This document shows, piece after piece, positions 27,783 to 40,381 of a stretch of 64,000 nucleotides of DNA. The number at the start of each line of letters is the position of its first letter. The first letter of the stretch is position 1. This DNA comes from Neocallimastix lanati (nom. inval.) (lineage: Eukaryota; Neocallimastigomycota; Neocallimastigomycetes; Neocallimastigales; Neocallimastigaceae). The DNA lies in NCBI GenBank assembly GCA_016946835.1, contig JACVTC010000217.1:64001-128000 (forward strand). The letters are read 5' to 3'. A program made the translations under genes and the position numbers. Below the pieces are notes generated by a model. That model saw only the letters and a program-made list of their open reading frames with translations. It did no database searches and was not told the DNA's origin.

Positions 27783-28595
27783 TCGCTCCCCCAAGGAAAA
27801 TCGAATTCCAGGCGATTGTCAATAACCAAATTAATATAATTTAAAGTTTAAATTAATAATTTTAATTAAATAATAATTTTCTGGTAGTAAAAGTGAATAT
27901 TTTAAAACTAATTTTGAATAAAAATTGAGTAAAATCCTTTATAAAACTTGATATATTTCTTAATAACTTGATATTGAATATTATATTTGTTAATATACTA
28001 TGGAGTGTATTGTAATATATATGGAAAAAATTTTAATTGAAAAATTTTAATGAAATTATTAATAAAAAAAAATTTTTTTTTTTTTTTTTTGAAAAATATT
28101 ATGAAAAATATTTTTGTTGATGATAAAATAATATAGAATAAATGAACAGAAAATATGATATTTAATTATTATAATTGTGTTTAAAATTTAAAAATAATTG
28201 TGTGTGATTACAACTCTTTATGAGATAATAATTTGAATAAATTTTTATATCGATAAATTTGAATATTTTCCCGTTGAATTTAGAATAAAAATTGAAGTGT
28301 ATTTTAATTAAATAAATATTAAATTCTATATTAAATTTTTGAAAAAATTTTTTGAAATGTAATTTACATTCGTTATGAAGTTTACTGTAATTTTGAAATA
28401 ATTGTTATGATAAGTGTCTTATTAATTAATAATGTTGATAATATATAATTTTTTGTGTTGTATAATTAATTTATTGAGTAATGATATAAATTGAAAATTG
28501 AATTTAATGCTTTCGGATACTTTTATTAAATTTAATTAATAATTCTTATTATTTTTTGTACAATGGTCATGTGGGTTCATAAAATTTTAATATCT
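27783..28595 (-). other. Polypurine tract and non-coding gypsy remnant
   Basis: Holds the purine tract CCTTGGGGGAGCGA (minus strand, 27783-27796) and about 800 bp of A+T-rich sequence without frames, between the LTR and the protease-linker frame. In a complete element RT, RNase H and integrase would lie here; they are absent. Confidence 0.5.
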
Positions 28596-29720
28596 TCATC
28601 CAGTTCCTTTAGTTTTTTGAATAGTTCTGTCAATAAGAGTTCTTGCAACACCTATTAAACATGGAGTAGTAATAATATTTTTGCTATCTAAAATATTTTC
28701 TGAAGGTATTTTTTCTAAATCCTTTTCATAATCGGTAGTTTTAAAGACTTTATGTTTATCTTTATCGATAGAATAATTATTTATCTCATTATTATTAGAA
28801 TAAAGTGGATAATTAAAATAATTGGAATTAAATTCATCTTGAATTTCAATTTTAAATTTTGAAGTACTTAATAAATTTTTTGAAAAATCTTTATGATTTC
28901 CTATAGTATGATTCATGGTTACACAAGCTAAATTTTTAATTTTATCTACATTTTTTGTATCATTTGAAATAAATTTTTTATAATTTTTCCTGGAATTTGG
29001 ATTAGGTTTTTTGTACAATTTTAAATATAAATGTGGCTTTCTATTTTTAATTTTCTTATTCCTACCATTGTAATTCATATAAACTTTAAATTTCGTATAT
29101 TTTGAATTATCGGTTGGAGAATAATTTGTGGTTGAATCTACTGAATTGTTCTGTTTACATTGAAATTTTGATTCATTTAAAACTTTATGTTTATTAATTA
29201 AAAATTAATTTTATTTAAATTTTTATAATTATTAAAATTTGGACTATTTAATTTTTTATAAATAAATTCTTTATGAAATTTTTTATAATTTTTTGATAAT
29301 AAAAATTTTTTCTTAAAATGATTAAAATTTAAATCTGTAAAAATAATTTTGTTGTTGTAATTATAATGTAATTTATATTTCTCCATAAATTTATTTCCAA
29401 GTAATAAAGCAGTAGGAATTTGGTCTGTTACTAAAAATTTTTCCTTAAATGTGATTAAATAGATTGAATTATTTATTGAAATCTTAGTTTGAAAGTAAAG
29501 TTTAATATATTCATTAATTTTTGTTGTACCACTAATGCCCTTAATTTGAATAATATTGTTAGTAGTTTGAGTCCTTAGATTTAACTTATTAATTAATTCT
29601 TTTGAAATAAAATTGCAATATGAACCGCTGTCTAGAATTGATTCATATTCTAATGTATTTTGATCTTTATGATCGTAATTTAAATTGTTTAATTTTAACC
29701 TTACTTTTATATATTTTATT
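28596..29720 (-). pseudogene. Gypsy-type retropepsin plus Asn/Lys-rich extension, RT deleted
   Basis: The frame from about 29720 has ESILDSGSYCNFISKEL, an intact Asp-Ser-Gly retropepsin motif. LLLGNKFMEKYKL fits the hydrophobic second half of the protease (usual ILG motif). The frame stops at 29198 because a T run is one base short. The adjacent frame continues without a gap through an Asn/Lys-rich segment (29078-28596), ending KGTG and stop. There is no start Met, and the sequence upstream is replaced by the tandem-unit repeat from about 29700. It is a fragment of a gypsy element oriented with the LTR at 26594-27782. Whether it ever transposed in this RT-less form is unknown. Confidence 0.65.
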
Positions 29721-30140
29721 ATTAATGTTTATATTATATTTTTATATTTTATATTTTATTATTGATATTATATTTTTTATATTTTTCTATTAATATTATA
29801 TTTTTATATTTTTAAATTTTTATATTTTATTAATATTTTTTTTAAATAAATAAATCTATATAATTGTTAAAGTATTTTATTAATATATATATATATATAT
29901 TTTTTTTTAACAAAAAATAAACCTTTTAATTGTTTAAATATTTTATTTTATTTTTTTTTTTTTTGTAAAAAATATTTATTTTTATCTAACCATTATAATT
30001 TATTTAATTATTCACTTAATAAATTTTAAGAAAAAAATTACAAATTAATAATACAAAAAATAGTATCATATAACAATTAATTTAAAAAGCCTCAAAATTT
30101 CATATATCACGTGAAAAGATTGGCGTTTTGGACCTCTCCC
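29700..30140 (+). repeat. Dispersed repeat, copy 2, with one unit of the 50 bp array
   Basis: The segment 29905-30140 matches 21930-22187, including CCTCAAAATTT, ATATATCACGTGAAAA and the end TTGGCGTTTTGGACCTCTCC. It is preceded by A+T blocks and one copy of the array unit (29830-29880). It truncates the gypsy protease frame, so it is younger than that element. Confidence 0.75.
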
Positions 30141-30519
30141 TTTTTTTATTTATATATTTTATTAATATTCGATTGTAAATGTAATTTTTTATTATTCTTT
30201 TTTAATAGAATATATTATTATTTTTTTAAAATAATAATTATTTATATATTTATTTATGATTGTATAGAATATCTTAAAAATGGATGGCTTTATTTTAAAA
30301 TATTTATAAGCAACATTGGAAAATACACAATCCAGTGTAGACGATGACTTGTTCGATTTAGGGTTAGGCTGTCAATTGGGTTATTATTGGGTGGTAAGGT
30401 GGAATTGACATCAAGACTGTTGATACCAGGGTATAATATTTATTAAAAAAAAAAAAATACATGAAAATAAAATACCTAAAACTTTTTATATTAAGTAAAA
30501 ATTAATATTATCATCAAAA

Positions 30520-30805
30520 TCTTCCTCATTGTCCTAATAAATATTCCATGATTTCTTGTGAAAACAAAAAATCAGAGAAAAATTAATAAAGATTTCATCA
30601 ACAAATTGAACGAAATGTTTACCTAAATTCTTAAAATTTACGGACATAAATGTATCTAGTGTGTAAAAACAAGGTATGCTGTTACTATCACCACAACAAA
30701 GGTTAAAATGTTGGACAATAAGATTTACTTCAAATTTGAATCCACATTTAATTCATCTAATACAAATAAAATAAAATAAAATAAAATAAAATAAAATAAA
30801 ATAAA

Positions 30806-30865
<60 letters not shown>

Positions 30866-31456
30866 ATTTTAGAGATATATGTTAAATAAAATTTTTAAAA
30901 CTAAATTTAAACTTCTCATATTTAATCTGGTATAATTGCAATGAATAATGTGAAAGTGTAGAAATATTTTTAACTAAATGAAAAATAATATAAGAAGATT
31001 TTTTCCAATCTTTAAATAGTAGTATTTAGAGGTTTTATTTTTAAACCGAATACTCCAATACAAACTTAGATTAAAAGCAGATTGAGCTTTTTCAGTGTTC
31101 TTTTTATTAGATTCTAGTAAAGGTACAGGGTAAAGAATTGAACTAAGGACAAAAGATACTAGAATACGAGTTTTAAGGTAGGTTACCTTCCTATTGGCTA
31201 AAAATCTAAAAAAAAAAAAAAAAAAAAAAAAAAGAATTAACTATATAATTTTTTTTTTTTTTACTGTTTAACTGTTTATCTTAGTAATACTAGGCTCTAA
31301 ATTCAATGATTCATTGAAAGGTATTCCAAGATATGTAAATTGATTAGTGCTTGTTAGATGATTCATTTCAAGCTTAAATGTAATGTCTTGAAGGTATAAA
31401 ATTCTTTGGTTTAACAATAAGTGTAGCGCGTTTACCAATTCAAAAGGTCGTTTCAT
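30520..31456 (-). pseudogene. LINE (non-LTR retrotransposon) reverse transcriptase C-terminal remnant
   Basis: From 31456 a frame reads RPFELVNALHLLLNQRILYL, then TNQFTYLGIPFNESLNLEPS. The YLGIPF block is the late RT motif of LINE-1-like elements. After a poly-A/poly-T stretch (31205-31262) the region continues with VTYLKTRILVSFVLSSILYP and TEKAQSAFNLSLYWSIR, matching the thumb that follows YLG in LINEs. Farther on, in broken frame, LCCGDSNSIPCFYTLDTF resembles the Cys-rich C-terminal motif. Catalytic FADD-type residues and the endonuclease are absent. Stops and frame changes make it a decayed fragment. Confidence 0.6.
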
Positions 31457-31655
31457 TTATATATTTAAACATATGTTTAAATATATATAAATTATTTATT
31501 TTATTTTATTAATTTATTTTTTATTTTTATTTAGTTTTTTAATTTTATTATTATTACAATTATTATTATTATTATTATTATTAAGTGTTTATAAAAATAT
31601 TTATTTTATTTTTTTAATTTTAATCATATTATTTAATTTTTAATTTTTATTATTA

Positions 31656-31725
<70 letters not shown>

Positions 31726-31801
31726 AATTAGTATTAATATTATTTGTAATTTAGCTATTAATTATTTCTGTACTGTAAGTACTATATAAATATATAAACA
31801 T

Positions 31802-31849
<48 letters not shown>

Positions 31850-32217
31850 ATAAACATTGTTAAACAATTTGTATATATTTATTTAATTATTAAATTTATA
31901 TTGTTAACTTTTTGTCTTTTTATTTTTTTTTTAAAAAAAAAAAAAAAAGAAAAAGAAAATTAATGAAAATTAATGAATAATATTAAATATAATTTAGATA
32001 TTTAATACTCTTTATTATTATTATTATTATTATAATTATTATTTTTATTATTATTATTATTAATATTATTGATTTATATAAATAAATTGAAACAACTTTT
32101 TTAATTTTCTAAATATATTAAAAAAATTTTATCATTAATTATTTTAATAATTGTTTATATATATAAAAAACTTTTGATGTTATATTCTATTTTACCTTCT
32201 TTCTATTTTTCATTAAC

Positions 32218-32254
<37 letters not shown>

Positions 32255-32332
32255 TTTTTTATTTAATTTATTTATTATTAATTATTCAATTATAACAACG
32301 TTGAAAAAAAAAAAAAATAAAATTAATAACAA

Positions 32333-32363
<31 letters not shown>

Positions 32364-32475
32364 TTAAAAAATAGTAAATTAAAATTAAAACATATACAAA
32401 TAATTTACTTGGAATAGTATATTATTAATTAATGTGGCATTTATTATTAATTATTATTATTTTTTTATTTTATTT
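31457..32475. other. Gene-free spacer with microsatellites
   Basis: Holds (ATT)n near 31560-31690, an AGT run at 31690-31720, long T and A runs, and (TA)n at about 32223-32250. No coding seen. It contains the presumed 3' untranslated region of the PRPP synthetase-like gene on the minus strand. Confidence 0.6.
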
Positions 32476-33860
32476 TTAAATAGCATTATCGAAAAGGTAA
32501 GATATAGATTCACCATTATGTGTTCTACGAATAGCTTCAACTAAAACACCACTAATATCAATAATTTCGAGCTTAGTAGATTTTTCTTTCTTTTCTTGAG
32601 TAATTGGGTAGGTATTAGTAACAATGATTTTTTGAACAGCTGATGATTGTTCAATAATATCTAATGAATCATTTGAAAGAATACCATGTGTAGCTATAAT
32701 ATAACAACATTTGGCCTCATGTTCTACTAAAACATTAGCAGCTTTTAAGAAGGAAGTTGGTCCATCAATAAGATCATCAACAATGAAACAAACTTTTCCT
32801 TTAACATCACCAACAACTGTACTCTTTTCTGATGATTCTCCTGTATTGATTTGATGTTCTTTTTGAATCATAGCAAAACCAATATTTAAACGATCAGCTA
32901 AAGAAGTAACACGTTTAGCACCACCAGCATTCTTAGCAACAATAACACCTTCAACGTATTCTGGAATATGTTGCTTAATGTATTTAGCAATTGATGGTTC
33001 AGCAAGTAAGTTATCAACTGGTCTATCGAAAAAACCTTGAATGACAGAAGAATGAAGATCCATAGTAATAATATGGTCAACACCAGCAGTAGCTAACATA
33101 TTAGCAATTACTATTATAATATAAATATATAATTCAATAATAATTAAATTATTTTATCAAATCATTTAGTAAAAAGAAAAAAAATTTTTAAAAAAATAAT
33201 ATATATAATTATTAATATTATATTATATTAATAAATAAAAAAATAAATAAATAAATAAATAAACGCACATTTAGCAGTAATGGCACCTCTTGTTTTCTTT
33301 TGCTTAGATTGCTTACCATATGGGAAATATGGAATACTACAATATTATTTAATTATTTAAAATAAATTATTATACAAGCTAAATTTCCATAAAAAATATA
33401 TAAAGCTTATATTTCAATTATATCAATATTTACACAGCAGTAACTCTTGAGGCTGAAGAAGTTTTACAAGCGTTAATCATAATCATTAGTTCCATAATGT
33501 GATCATTGATAGTAGAAGAACCAGATTGAATAATAAAAACATCTTGATCACGAACGGAAGTACCAATTTCAATAGAAGTTTCCCTGTTAGTCAATCTTTT
33601 AACAGTAGCTGGAGCAGCACCAACACCAAGCTTATCTATAATTAACTGATAATACAGATTTGGAATTTTTTTTTTTTGTAAATTTTTTTTCATAATAATT
33701 TTATAATAAAAAATATTAATTAAATCCATATTTCATTTTTCTATTTTACATTTATTATCATTTCATTTTATATAGAAAATTATAAATATATATTAAAAAT
33801 TTTTCATACAGAAGCTAATTCTGGGTGAGATGAACCACTGAAAACCTTAGTCTTTCTCAT
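32476..33860 (-). CDS. PRS: Ribose-phosphate pyrophosphokinase family protein (Prs1/Prs5/PRPSAP-like), four exons
   Basis: Exons 33860-33810, 33645-33434, 33336-33269 and 33110-32476 (TAA) join in consistent phases to a protein of 321 residues, the usual family length. The N terminus MRKTKVFSGSSHPELAS, GSSTINDHIMELMIMINACK and ITMDLHSSVIQGFFDRPVDN are family blocks. PRPP synthetase makes phosphoribosyl pyrophosphate from ribose 5-phosphate and ATP for purines, pyrimidines, His, Trp and NAD. In fungi it acts as hetero-oligomers. Two catalytic segments deviate. The flexible loop reads IPYFPYGKQSKQKKTRGAI where active subunits have YARQDKKDKSRAP. The PRPP-binding loop reads VDDLIDGPTSF rather than DDMADTCGT. 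The C terminus AIRRTHNGESISYLF is typical of the Prs1/Prs5 and PRPSAP branch. I infer a regulatory or co-catalytic subunit; an active canonical partner should lie elsewhere. Confidence 0.88.
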
Positions 33861-34248
33861 TTTTCTAATTAACGTATTTTTAAATATTTAAGAGTTAATT
33901 TACTATTATATATATATTTAATATTTTTATCCTATTTTAAGTTTATTTTTATTATTTTTTTTTTTTATTTAAATTTTTTATTTTTATTTTAGTTCTTATT
34001 TTTATTTTTTATTTTTTATTTCTATTTTTTATTTTATTTTTTATTTTTATCTCTATTTTTTAATTTTATTTTCTTTATTTTTTTTTTTTAGTATATTATT
34101 TTCATTATATAAAATTTCCAAATCCAATTTCCATTTTATTATAATTCAATTCAATAATATTAATATTTCTTCTATTTTAAAATATATTTTCTGCATTATC
34201 ACATATTTTTTTTTTTTTTCATTCTTAAAAAAAATATATATATATATA

Positions 34249-34293
<45 letters not shown>

Positions 34294-34629
34294 ATATTAA
34301 CTTTTAAGTATTTGTTAAACAAATTATTAATTTATAATTAATTTAAAATTTTACAATAAATTTAAAATGCTAGTATTTTACTTATTCTCCTTTCAATCCA
34401 TATATAATATTTTCCTCAAAATTATATTAATAATAAAAATATATAATTATTATTTTTGTTTTAATACTTTACAATTTTTTAAATTGGTATTATTTTTTAT
34501 TTTTTATAAATTTTTTTAAAAAAATATATACATATATTTATATATATTATTTTAATTATTATTAACTATTTATATAGAAAAAAAAAATTTTTTAAAACTA
34601 TTTCGGTGGTTGTATATAATTTATATTTT

Positions 34630-34660
<31 letters not shown>

Positions 34661-35205
34661 TTATTATTATTATTAAGCGATTGGAAAAAAATATATTTAA
34701 TTTTTGTGGCTTGAATATATTTAGTACATAAAATTTTCTTTTAAAAACTTATTTATATATAAAATAAAGAAAATATGATCATATTTTCTTTATTGTAATA
34801 CGTAATTTAAATGTATTAATATTATAAAGCCGCAATAATGAAGCTCTTTAAAAATATAAATTACCAATAAGATTTTCTAAAATTTAAAATTTTTTTGTTC
34901 TATTTTTAAATATTTTATTTGGATTATTAAATTATATTACATTATATTTAATATTATTTATTATGTTTTATATGTTTTAGTTTAATATCATATATTCTAA
35001 TATATTATGATATTTGATCATGAATTCTTATTAACTAGAATCTAAAATCAAAAAAAAAAAAAAAAAAATAAAATAAAATAAAACATATATAAACATAACA
35101 TTATATAAAATTATATAAATATGAATCTATAATATTATAATTAATAGTTTTACAATATAAATAAATATATCCAATGTAATATTAATTTTTATTCATACAA
35201 ATTAT

Positions 35206-35248
<43 letters not shown>

Positions 35249-36478
35249 TAAACATTTTCAAACCTTTATTAAAGAAATTTTTAATAAATTATTATCTATT
35301 ACATTATACATTTTCCTTTTACTTATTATTTATTATTTATTATTTTTTTTTATTAATTTATATATATATACATATTTTATTTACTTTAAATGGAATAAAA
35401 AATAAATATTAAATAATTCTTGCTAAATTATTTAGTAAACTTAATAATTAAATTAACCAATATTTTAGTTATAAAATGAGGAAAAAAATACCTAATGATA
35501 AATATTTGTTGTAATTATATTTATATATAATTATTATATACAAAGAATTTTACATCCGTGTTTTTGTGTTTATTTTTATATTTTATTTATAAATATTTAC
35601 ATATTTAACATTTTAATACCTATTTACATTCTACTTATTACTATTCATAATACTTTTAGATTTCAAATTTTAAAATCAATATATTTATTACATTAATATA
35701 ATTAAAAATTAAATTTTATCAATTTATTCTTAACTTCTAATCTTAATTTTATCATATATATATATATATTTATAGATATTAGATTTTATCATTTATATAT
35801 ATATTTTTATATATATCTCTAAATTTTATCATGTATTATATATATATATAAATTTTTACTTTACTTTATTCTTTATATTTTTTTTTCCTTAATACTTTAC
35901 TAGATATATTGATAATTGCTTTCTCATTTAAATAATTTAATTTATTTCTTTAAATAAAAATATTAAAAAATTATAAATTACTACATCGAATGTTTTAAAA
36001 AAAAATAAAATAAAATAAAAATAATAGCAAATAAATATTAATAGTAAAACAAAAATATATGTAAAATTAATTTTTGAATCTTATTTTAATTTATTTCTAC
36101 CATAATTCTAAATAAACAATAATGTTACTACTTTTTCTTTTATTAATATATAATTAAAAATTACTGATTTTCTTTCATAATTATGCTCAATGAAATATTA
36201 CCAATAATTCATTTAATAAATATTTTACATATAAATGAATTTTTTTTTTCTGTTTTGTTTTTTGTTTTGTTTTGTTTTTAATTAATATTTTATATGTAAT
36301 TTATCATTTACTAAATTGGATTAATAACATTAATCACTCTTACTATAGTATTACCAATTTTATTATAATTTATATAATTGTACAGATTATTTATGAAATA
36401 AATACTTTATATATATATAATTTGAATTCTTGAATATCCCTATGTTTTCAATAACACAAATTAATATTAAAAATGATA
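33861..36478. other. Gene-free A+T spacer
   Basis: 2.6 kb between the start of the PRPP synthetase-like gene and the stop of RIB1. It contains poly-T and poly-A runs (34255-34290, 34640-34660, 35210-35243), (TA)n tracts and no supported frame. The part next to 33861 would include the promoter of the minus-strand gene. I see no other element. Confidence 0.55.
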
Positions 36479-37756
36479 TTAATTACAATTATTATTAGCA
36501 CGAATAAGATATTCAGGAAGAGGTATATCATGATTCATGGATTTCACTTTTGTTTCTAAATATTTCTCAAGTTCCGTTAATTTTCCATGCTCCGTTTCTA
36601 TTTCCGATTCATTTAATAAATTATTCATATCGTCTTCTAATTCATTAGAACAATTAGAATTTGATTCTGAAGATATATAATGAGTAAAATTTCCTGAATG
36701 TTTATCAACATTTTCCCATATAGATGGGATCATAGGTATTCTTTCTACTACATTAATGCCTAATGATGTTAATTGTTTAATTTTGTCTGGATTATTAGTT
36801 AAAAGACGAACAGTATCTATTTGTAAATCTTCTAATATTTTTGCTGCTATAGTATAATTTCTACCATCTACAGGTTGGTTTAATTTTATATTTGCTTCAA
36901 CAGTATCATAGCCATGATCTTGCAAATTATATGCCCTATTCAATTTATTAATATATATGAAAATAAAAATATATTATTTTTTTTTTCAATAGTAATTGGT
37001 TTATATACATACTTATATTTTTTTTTAATTATTAATATTTGCTCTATAATTATATATAAAATATGGATTAACTTACATCATTTTATTCAATAAACCAATA
37101 TTACGTCCTTCTTGTCTTAAATATACAACAACACCATTTCCATATTCTTGAATTTGCTTCATTGATCTTTCCAACTGTTCAGCACAATCACAACGACAAG
37201 AAAATATAGTTTCACTGGTAAAACATTCTGAATGAATTCTAACTAATGGAATTTTATGTTCTTTATCTGGTGAATTAATACTTTCATTAAGATTTTCATT
37301 TATTTCCTTGACGTTTAATAAATCTGATGAATAAATTTATAAAGTTTTTATTGAAAAATAAATAATATTGATAATAAAAATTTTAATATAATATGTGTTT
37401 TAATTATTTATTTACTTACACTTTATATAAAAAAAAAAAAAAAAAGGCCTTTTTATTATTTATTTTTATTTACCTTTTTTATCAAATGATTTTAATGGAA
37501 GAGATACATTTGGTTTTATTGTAGCGCCTCTCATCATCCTTTTCTCATCTGTATCATTTTCTCTTATTTCGTTTAAACTTTTACTATATATATATGATCC
37601 AGCAACAATTGCTAAATGTTTTTTATTATTTAAATTATTGGTATAAAGATGAACATAAAATTCACCCTTATCCTTCGTTGGTATTCTACAACGAACTTCA
37701 CAACAAATCTTTAAATTTTTCTCAATATTGTTTGATTCTATTAATTGAGGTGACAT
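36479..37756 (-). CDS. RIB1: GTP cyclohydrolase II, three exons
   Basis: Exons 37756-37474, 37323-37077 and 36935-36479 (TAA) join in phase to 328 residues, near the size of fungal RIB1. The enzyme opens GTP to 2,5-diamino-6-ribosylamino-pyrimidinone phosphate, formate and diphosphate, the first step of riboflavin synthesis. The zinc site is clear: [20 protein letters not shown] keeps Cys-x10-Cys-x-Cys. [18 protein letters not shown] carries the catalytic Tyr/Arg block. [15 protein letters not shown] and [11 protein letters not shown] are signature motifs of the GTP-binding part. The ATG at 37756 gives [11 protein letters not shown] Ser/Asn/Glu-rich insertion occupies residues from about 250 on and is not part of the fold. 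No fused DHBP synthase domain is present, as usual in fungi. Confidence 0.95.
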
Positions 37757-39817
37757 ATTCAATTATATTATGTTATTTTTCTTTTTTCTTAATTTACTAC
37801 CTTTTTAAAATATATATATAAAAAAAAATAAAATATTATTATCTACCTGAATGTATATTAAATAAATAGATTTCTTTTTATTATTTATCGAACTTTATTG
37901 TATTTTTAATTAAAGGTATATATATATTACTTATGTATAATTTACATATATGTAGTATATATATATATATATATAGTAATTACCAATTATTTTGAATATT
38001 ATATTTGGTTTTATACATTTAATATTTATTACTCCGCAAAGGTATTTTTTTATATAATAAAATATATAAATTTTATATATATTATAATTTTAATATTTAT
38101 CTTATTTTTTTTCTTTAATTTTTGTTCTTATAATATATTTAATCGTTATTGTATTAAAAATTCTTTTTGTTAATCTATATTTATAATTTTTAAAAAAAAT
38201 ATATTATTAAAATAAAAAATAAAATCAATAAAAAAAAATAACAGAAAGAAAGACTTCTGATATTTATATGAATTTTTTTCATTTATTATTTTTAAAATTA
38301 TTTAATATATTGTATAATAATTGTATAATATATTGGAAACAAGTTTAAAAGATAAAGAAATATACTTAATTTATAACTATATTTATGTAATATATATTGT
38401 TTATATTGACATAATTTAATTCAAATGCAATATATAATATTCAAAAGTATAATTTATAATTTTATAATATATTATATTATATTATAATAAATAATGAAAA
38501 TACAAAATCTTAATTATTCATACTTGGTAAGAAAAAATATAAAATTATAATAAAAAAAAAAAATTATTGCATTATTATCAATTTTTAATGAATATTAATA
38601 AATTGTAAAAACAAAAATTATTACATTATTAATTTTAAGTTAAATTATTACATTATTATTAGTTTTTAAGTTATTATATTGACATTAGTAGTATTAATCT
38701 GTATAACTTTAAAATTATTTTTAAATGGTTTTATGATTAATTTTTAAAATTTTTTTAAAAATCGGATTATATATCCTTCATCATAATAAAAATTATAATA
38801 ATAATAAAAAAAAAATCAGGTAAAATTTTAATTAAATTTTACCTAATTATTAGTATATAAAAAAAAATTAAATATTAATTCATTATTCCGTTAAAGAATT
38901 AAAGTAAAATAATTCCATTTAAACTTTTTGATTATTTTAATGGAAAATATAAATAAATGTAAATGTTTTTAATATTTTATTCTTCATATATTCTATTTTT
39001 AGCAATTTGTAATTAATTATTTACATTTATAATTCTAATTATAGATATTAAAATTCAAAAATAATAAATAAAATCTTAAATTACAAAATATTAAAACAAC
39101 TGTTTCAGATTCTTTTAATAAAAATAAAAATAAAAAATGTATATATAATTTTATTTTATTAATATTAAAAATTAATAAATTAGTTTAAAAAAAAACTCGG
39201 TATAAATCAATACATTAAATATACTTTAAAAAACTAATTAGAATTTAATAAACAAACAAAAAAAAATTTTTTTTTCTATTTTTTTGTTTGATTGTTAAAT
39301 TTTAATTAGTTCTTTAAACTTTAACTAACTCTATTAAATATAAGTAAAATAATTAAAATTTATAAGAATTTAAAGTTTAAAAATTATACATATATTTATG
39401 GTGCATAGCAATAAAATAATTATATAATAATTAGAAATATTAATCAATTCATATTTAATAAAAAAGCATTAATAAATGGTTAATTCTGTACAATAAAAAT
39501 AATATTTTAAAGATTAGTAAAAGAATAATAAAATAATAACTAATAAGTGATAAATAATAAATAATTAATTTATTATTACATAATTAGTGACATTACATAA
39601 TTTATTTTAATATAATTAATAAAAATAAAAAAAAATAAAAATAAAAAAAAATATAAATAAAAAAAAAATAAAAAAATAAAAATAAAATAAAATAAAATAA
39701 AATAAAAAAAAATAAAAAAAAAAATAAATTTTATTTTTATTCTTTTTTTCTTTTAATTAAAATTCATATATAATTTATCTCAATAACCATCAATTCGTTG
39801 AAGCTATTATTATCATA
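37757..39817. other. Gene-free spacer with hairpin-forming inverted repeat
   Basis: Intergenic A+T sequence upstream of RIB1. At 38818-38846 GGTAAAATTT and AAATTTTACC face each other. At about 39222-39330 two arms of roughly 45-50 bp (left CTTTAAAAAACTAATTAGAA, right TTAATTAGTTCTTTAAACTT) form a long imperfect hairpin with an A/T-run loop. No coding seen. Confidence 0.55.
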
Positions 39818-40180
39818 AGCCAGTTTTACCGAATCTATCATCCATTATCTTATTGGGATTTTCTGCAAAGAATTTACAATAAAAAATAGAAACTTTATGA
39901 TTTTATTAATCATCTTTGTACTAAGTATATACAGTAATATCATAATGACTGACAAAAAAAAAACCTTTAACAATAGTTAATCAACAATAAATGGCACTAA
40001 AATTTTCGAATTTTCTACTTTCATCTTTACAATCTATATAGAATTGCTTTATTCTTTTGGCAGATAATTTCTCAATCCTTTATGAAATTTGATTTGCATT
40101 TAGTACAAAATGAATAACAAATTTCCATAAATTAAAGGAGAAGGTAGCTGAGAATAGTGTAATTTGAGAACTTTTGAGAA
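39818..40180 (-). pseudogene. DBP5/DDX19-like DEAD-box RNA helicase remnant
   Basis: Reading the minus strand in one frame gives a degraded but recognisable helicase segment: SSQITLFSATF (motif III Ser-Ala-Thr), LNANQIS, RIKQFYIDCKDESRKFENF and LTIVKG, then after a gap NPNKIMDDRFGKTGL. This order matches the junction of the two RecA domains of Dbp5/DDX19, an mRNA export helicase (SAT motif, linker with KQ-YIDCK-E-KF, LTIG start of domain 2, and the later DDFR-GK segment). At least five in-frame stops and a central deletion rule out function. The flanking ATP-binding motifs (Walker A, DEAD) are not found nearby. It is best explained as a decayed partial gene duplicate or retrocopy. A functional paralogue must exist elsewhere because the helicase is essential. 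Confidence 0.6.
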
Positions 40181-40350
40181 TCATCATTTTTATATTAAAT
40201 GAATAAAAAGATTTAATGTATATGCTTATATATATAACAAAAACAAAGAGAATAAACATATAATAGTATTTTACATATAAATAAAGGTCTTCAATGTTAA
40301 AATTTAAATTATGTCCTTAAGTTAACATTATCTCCTTACTATTACTATTA

Positions 40351-40381
<31 letters not shown>

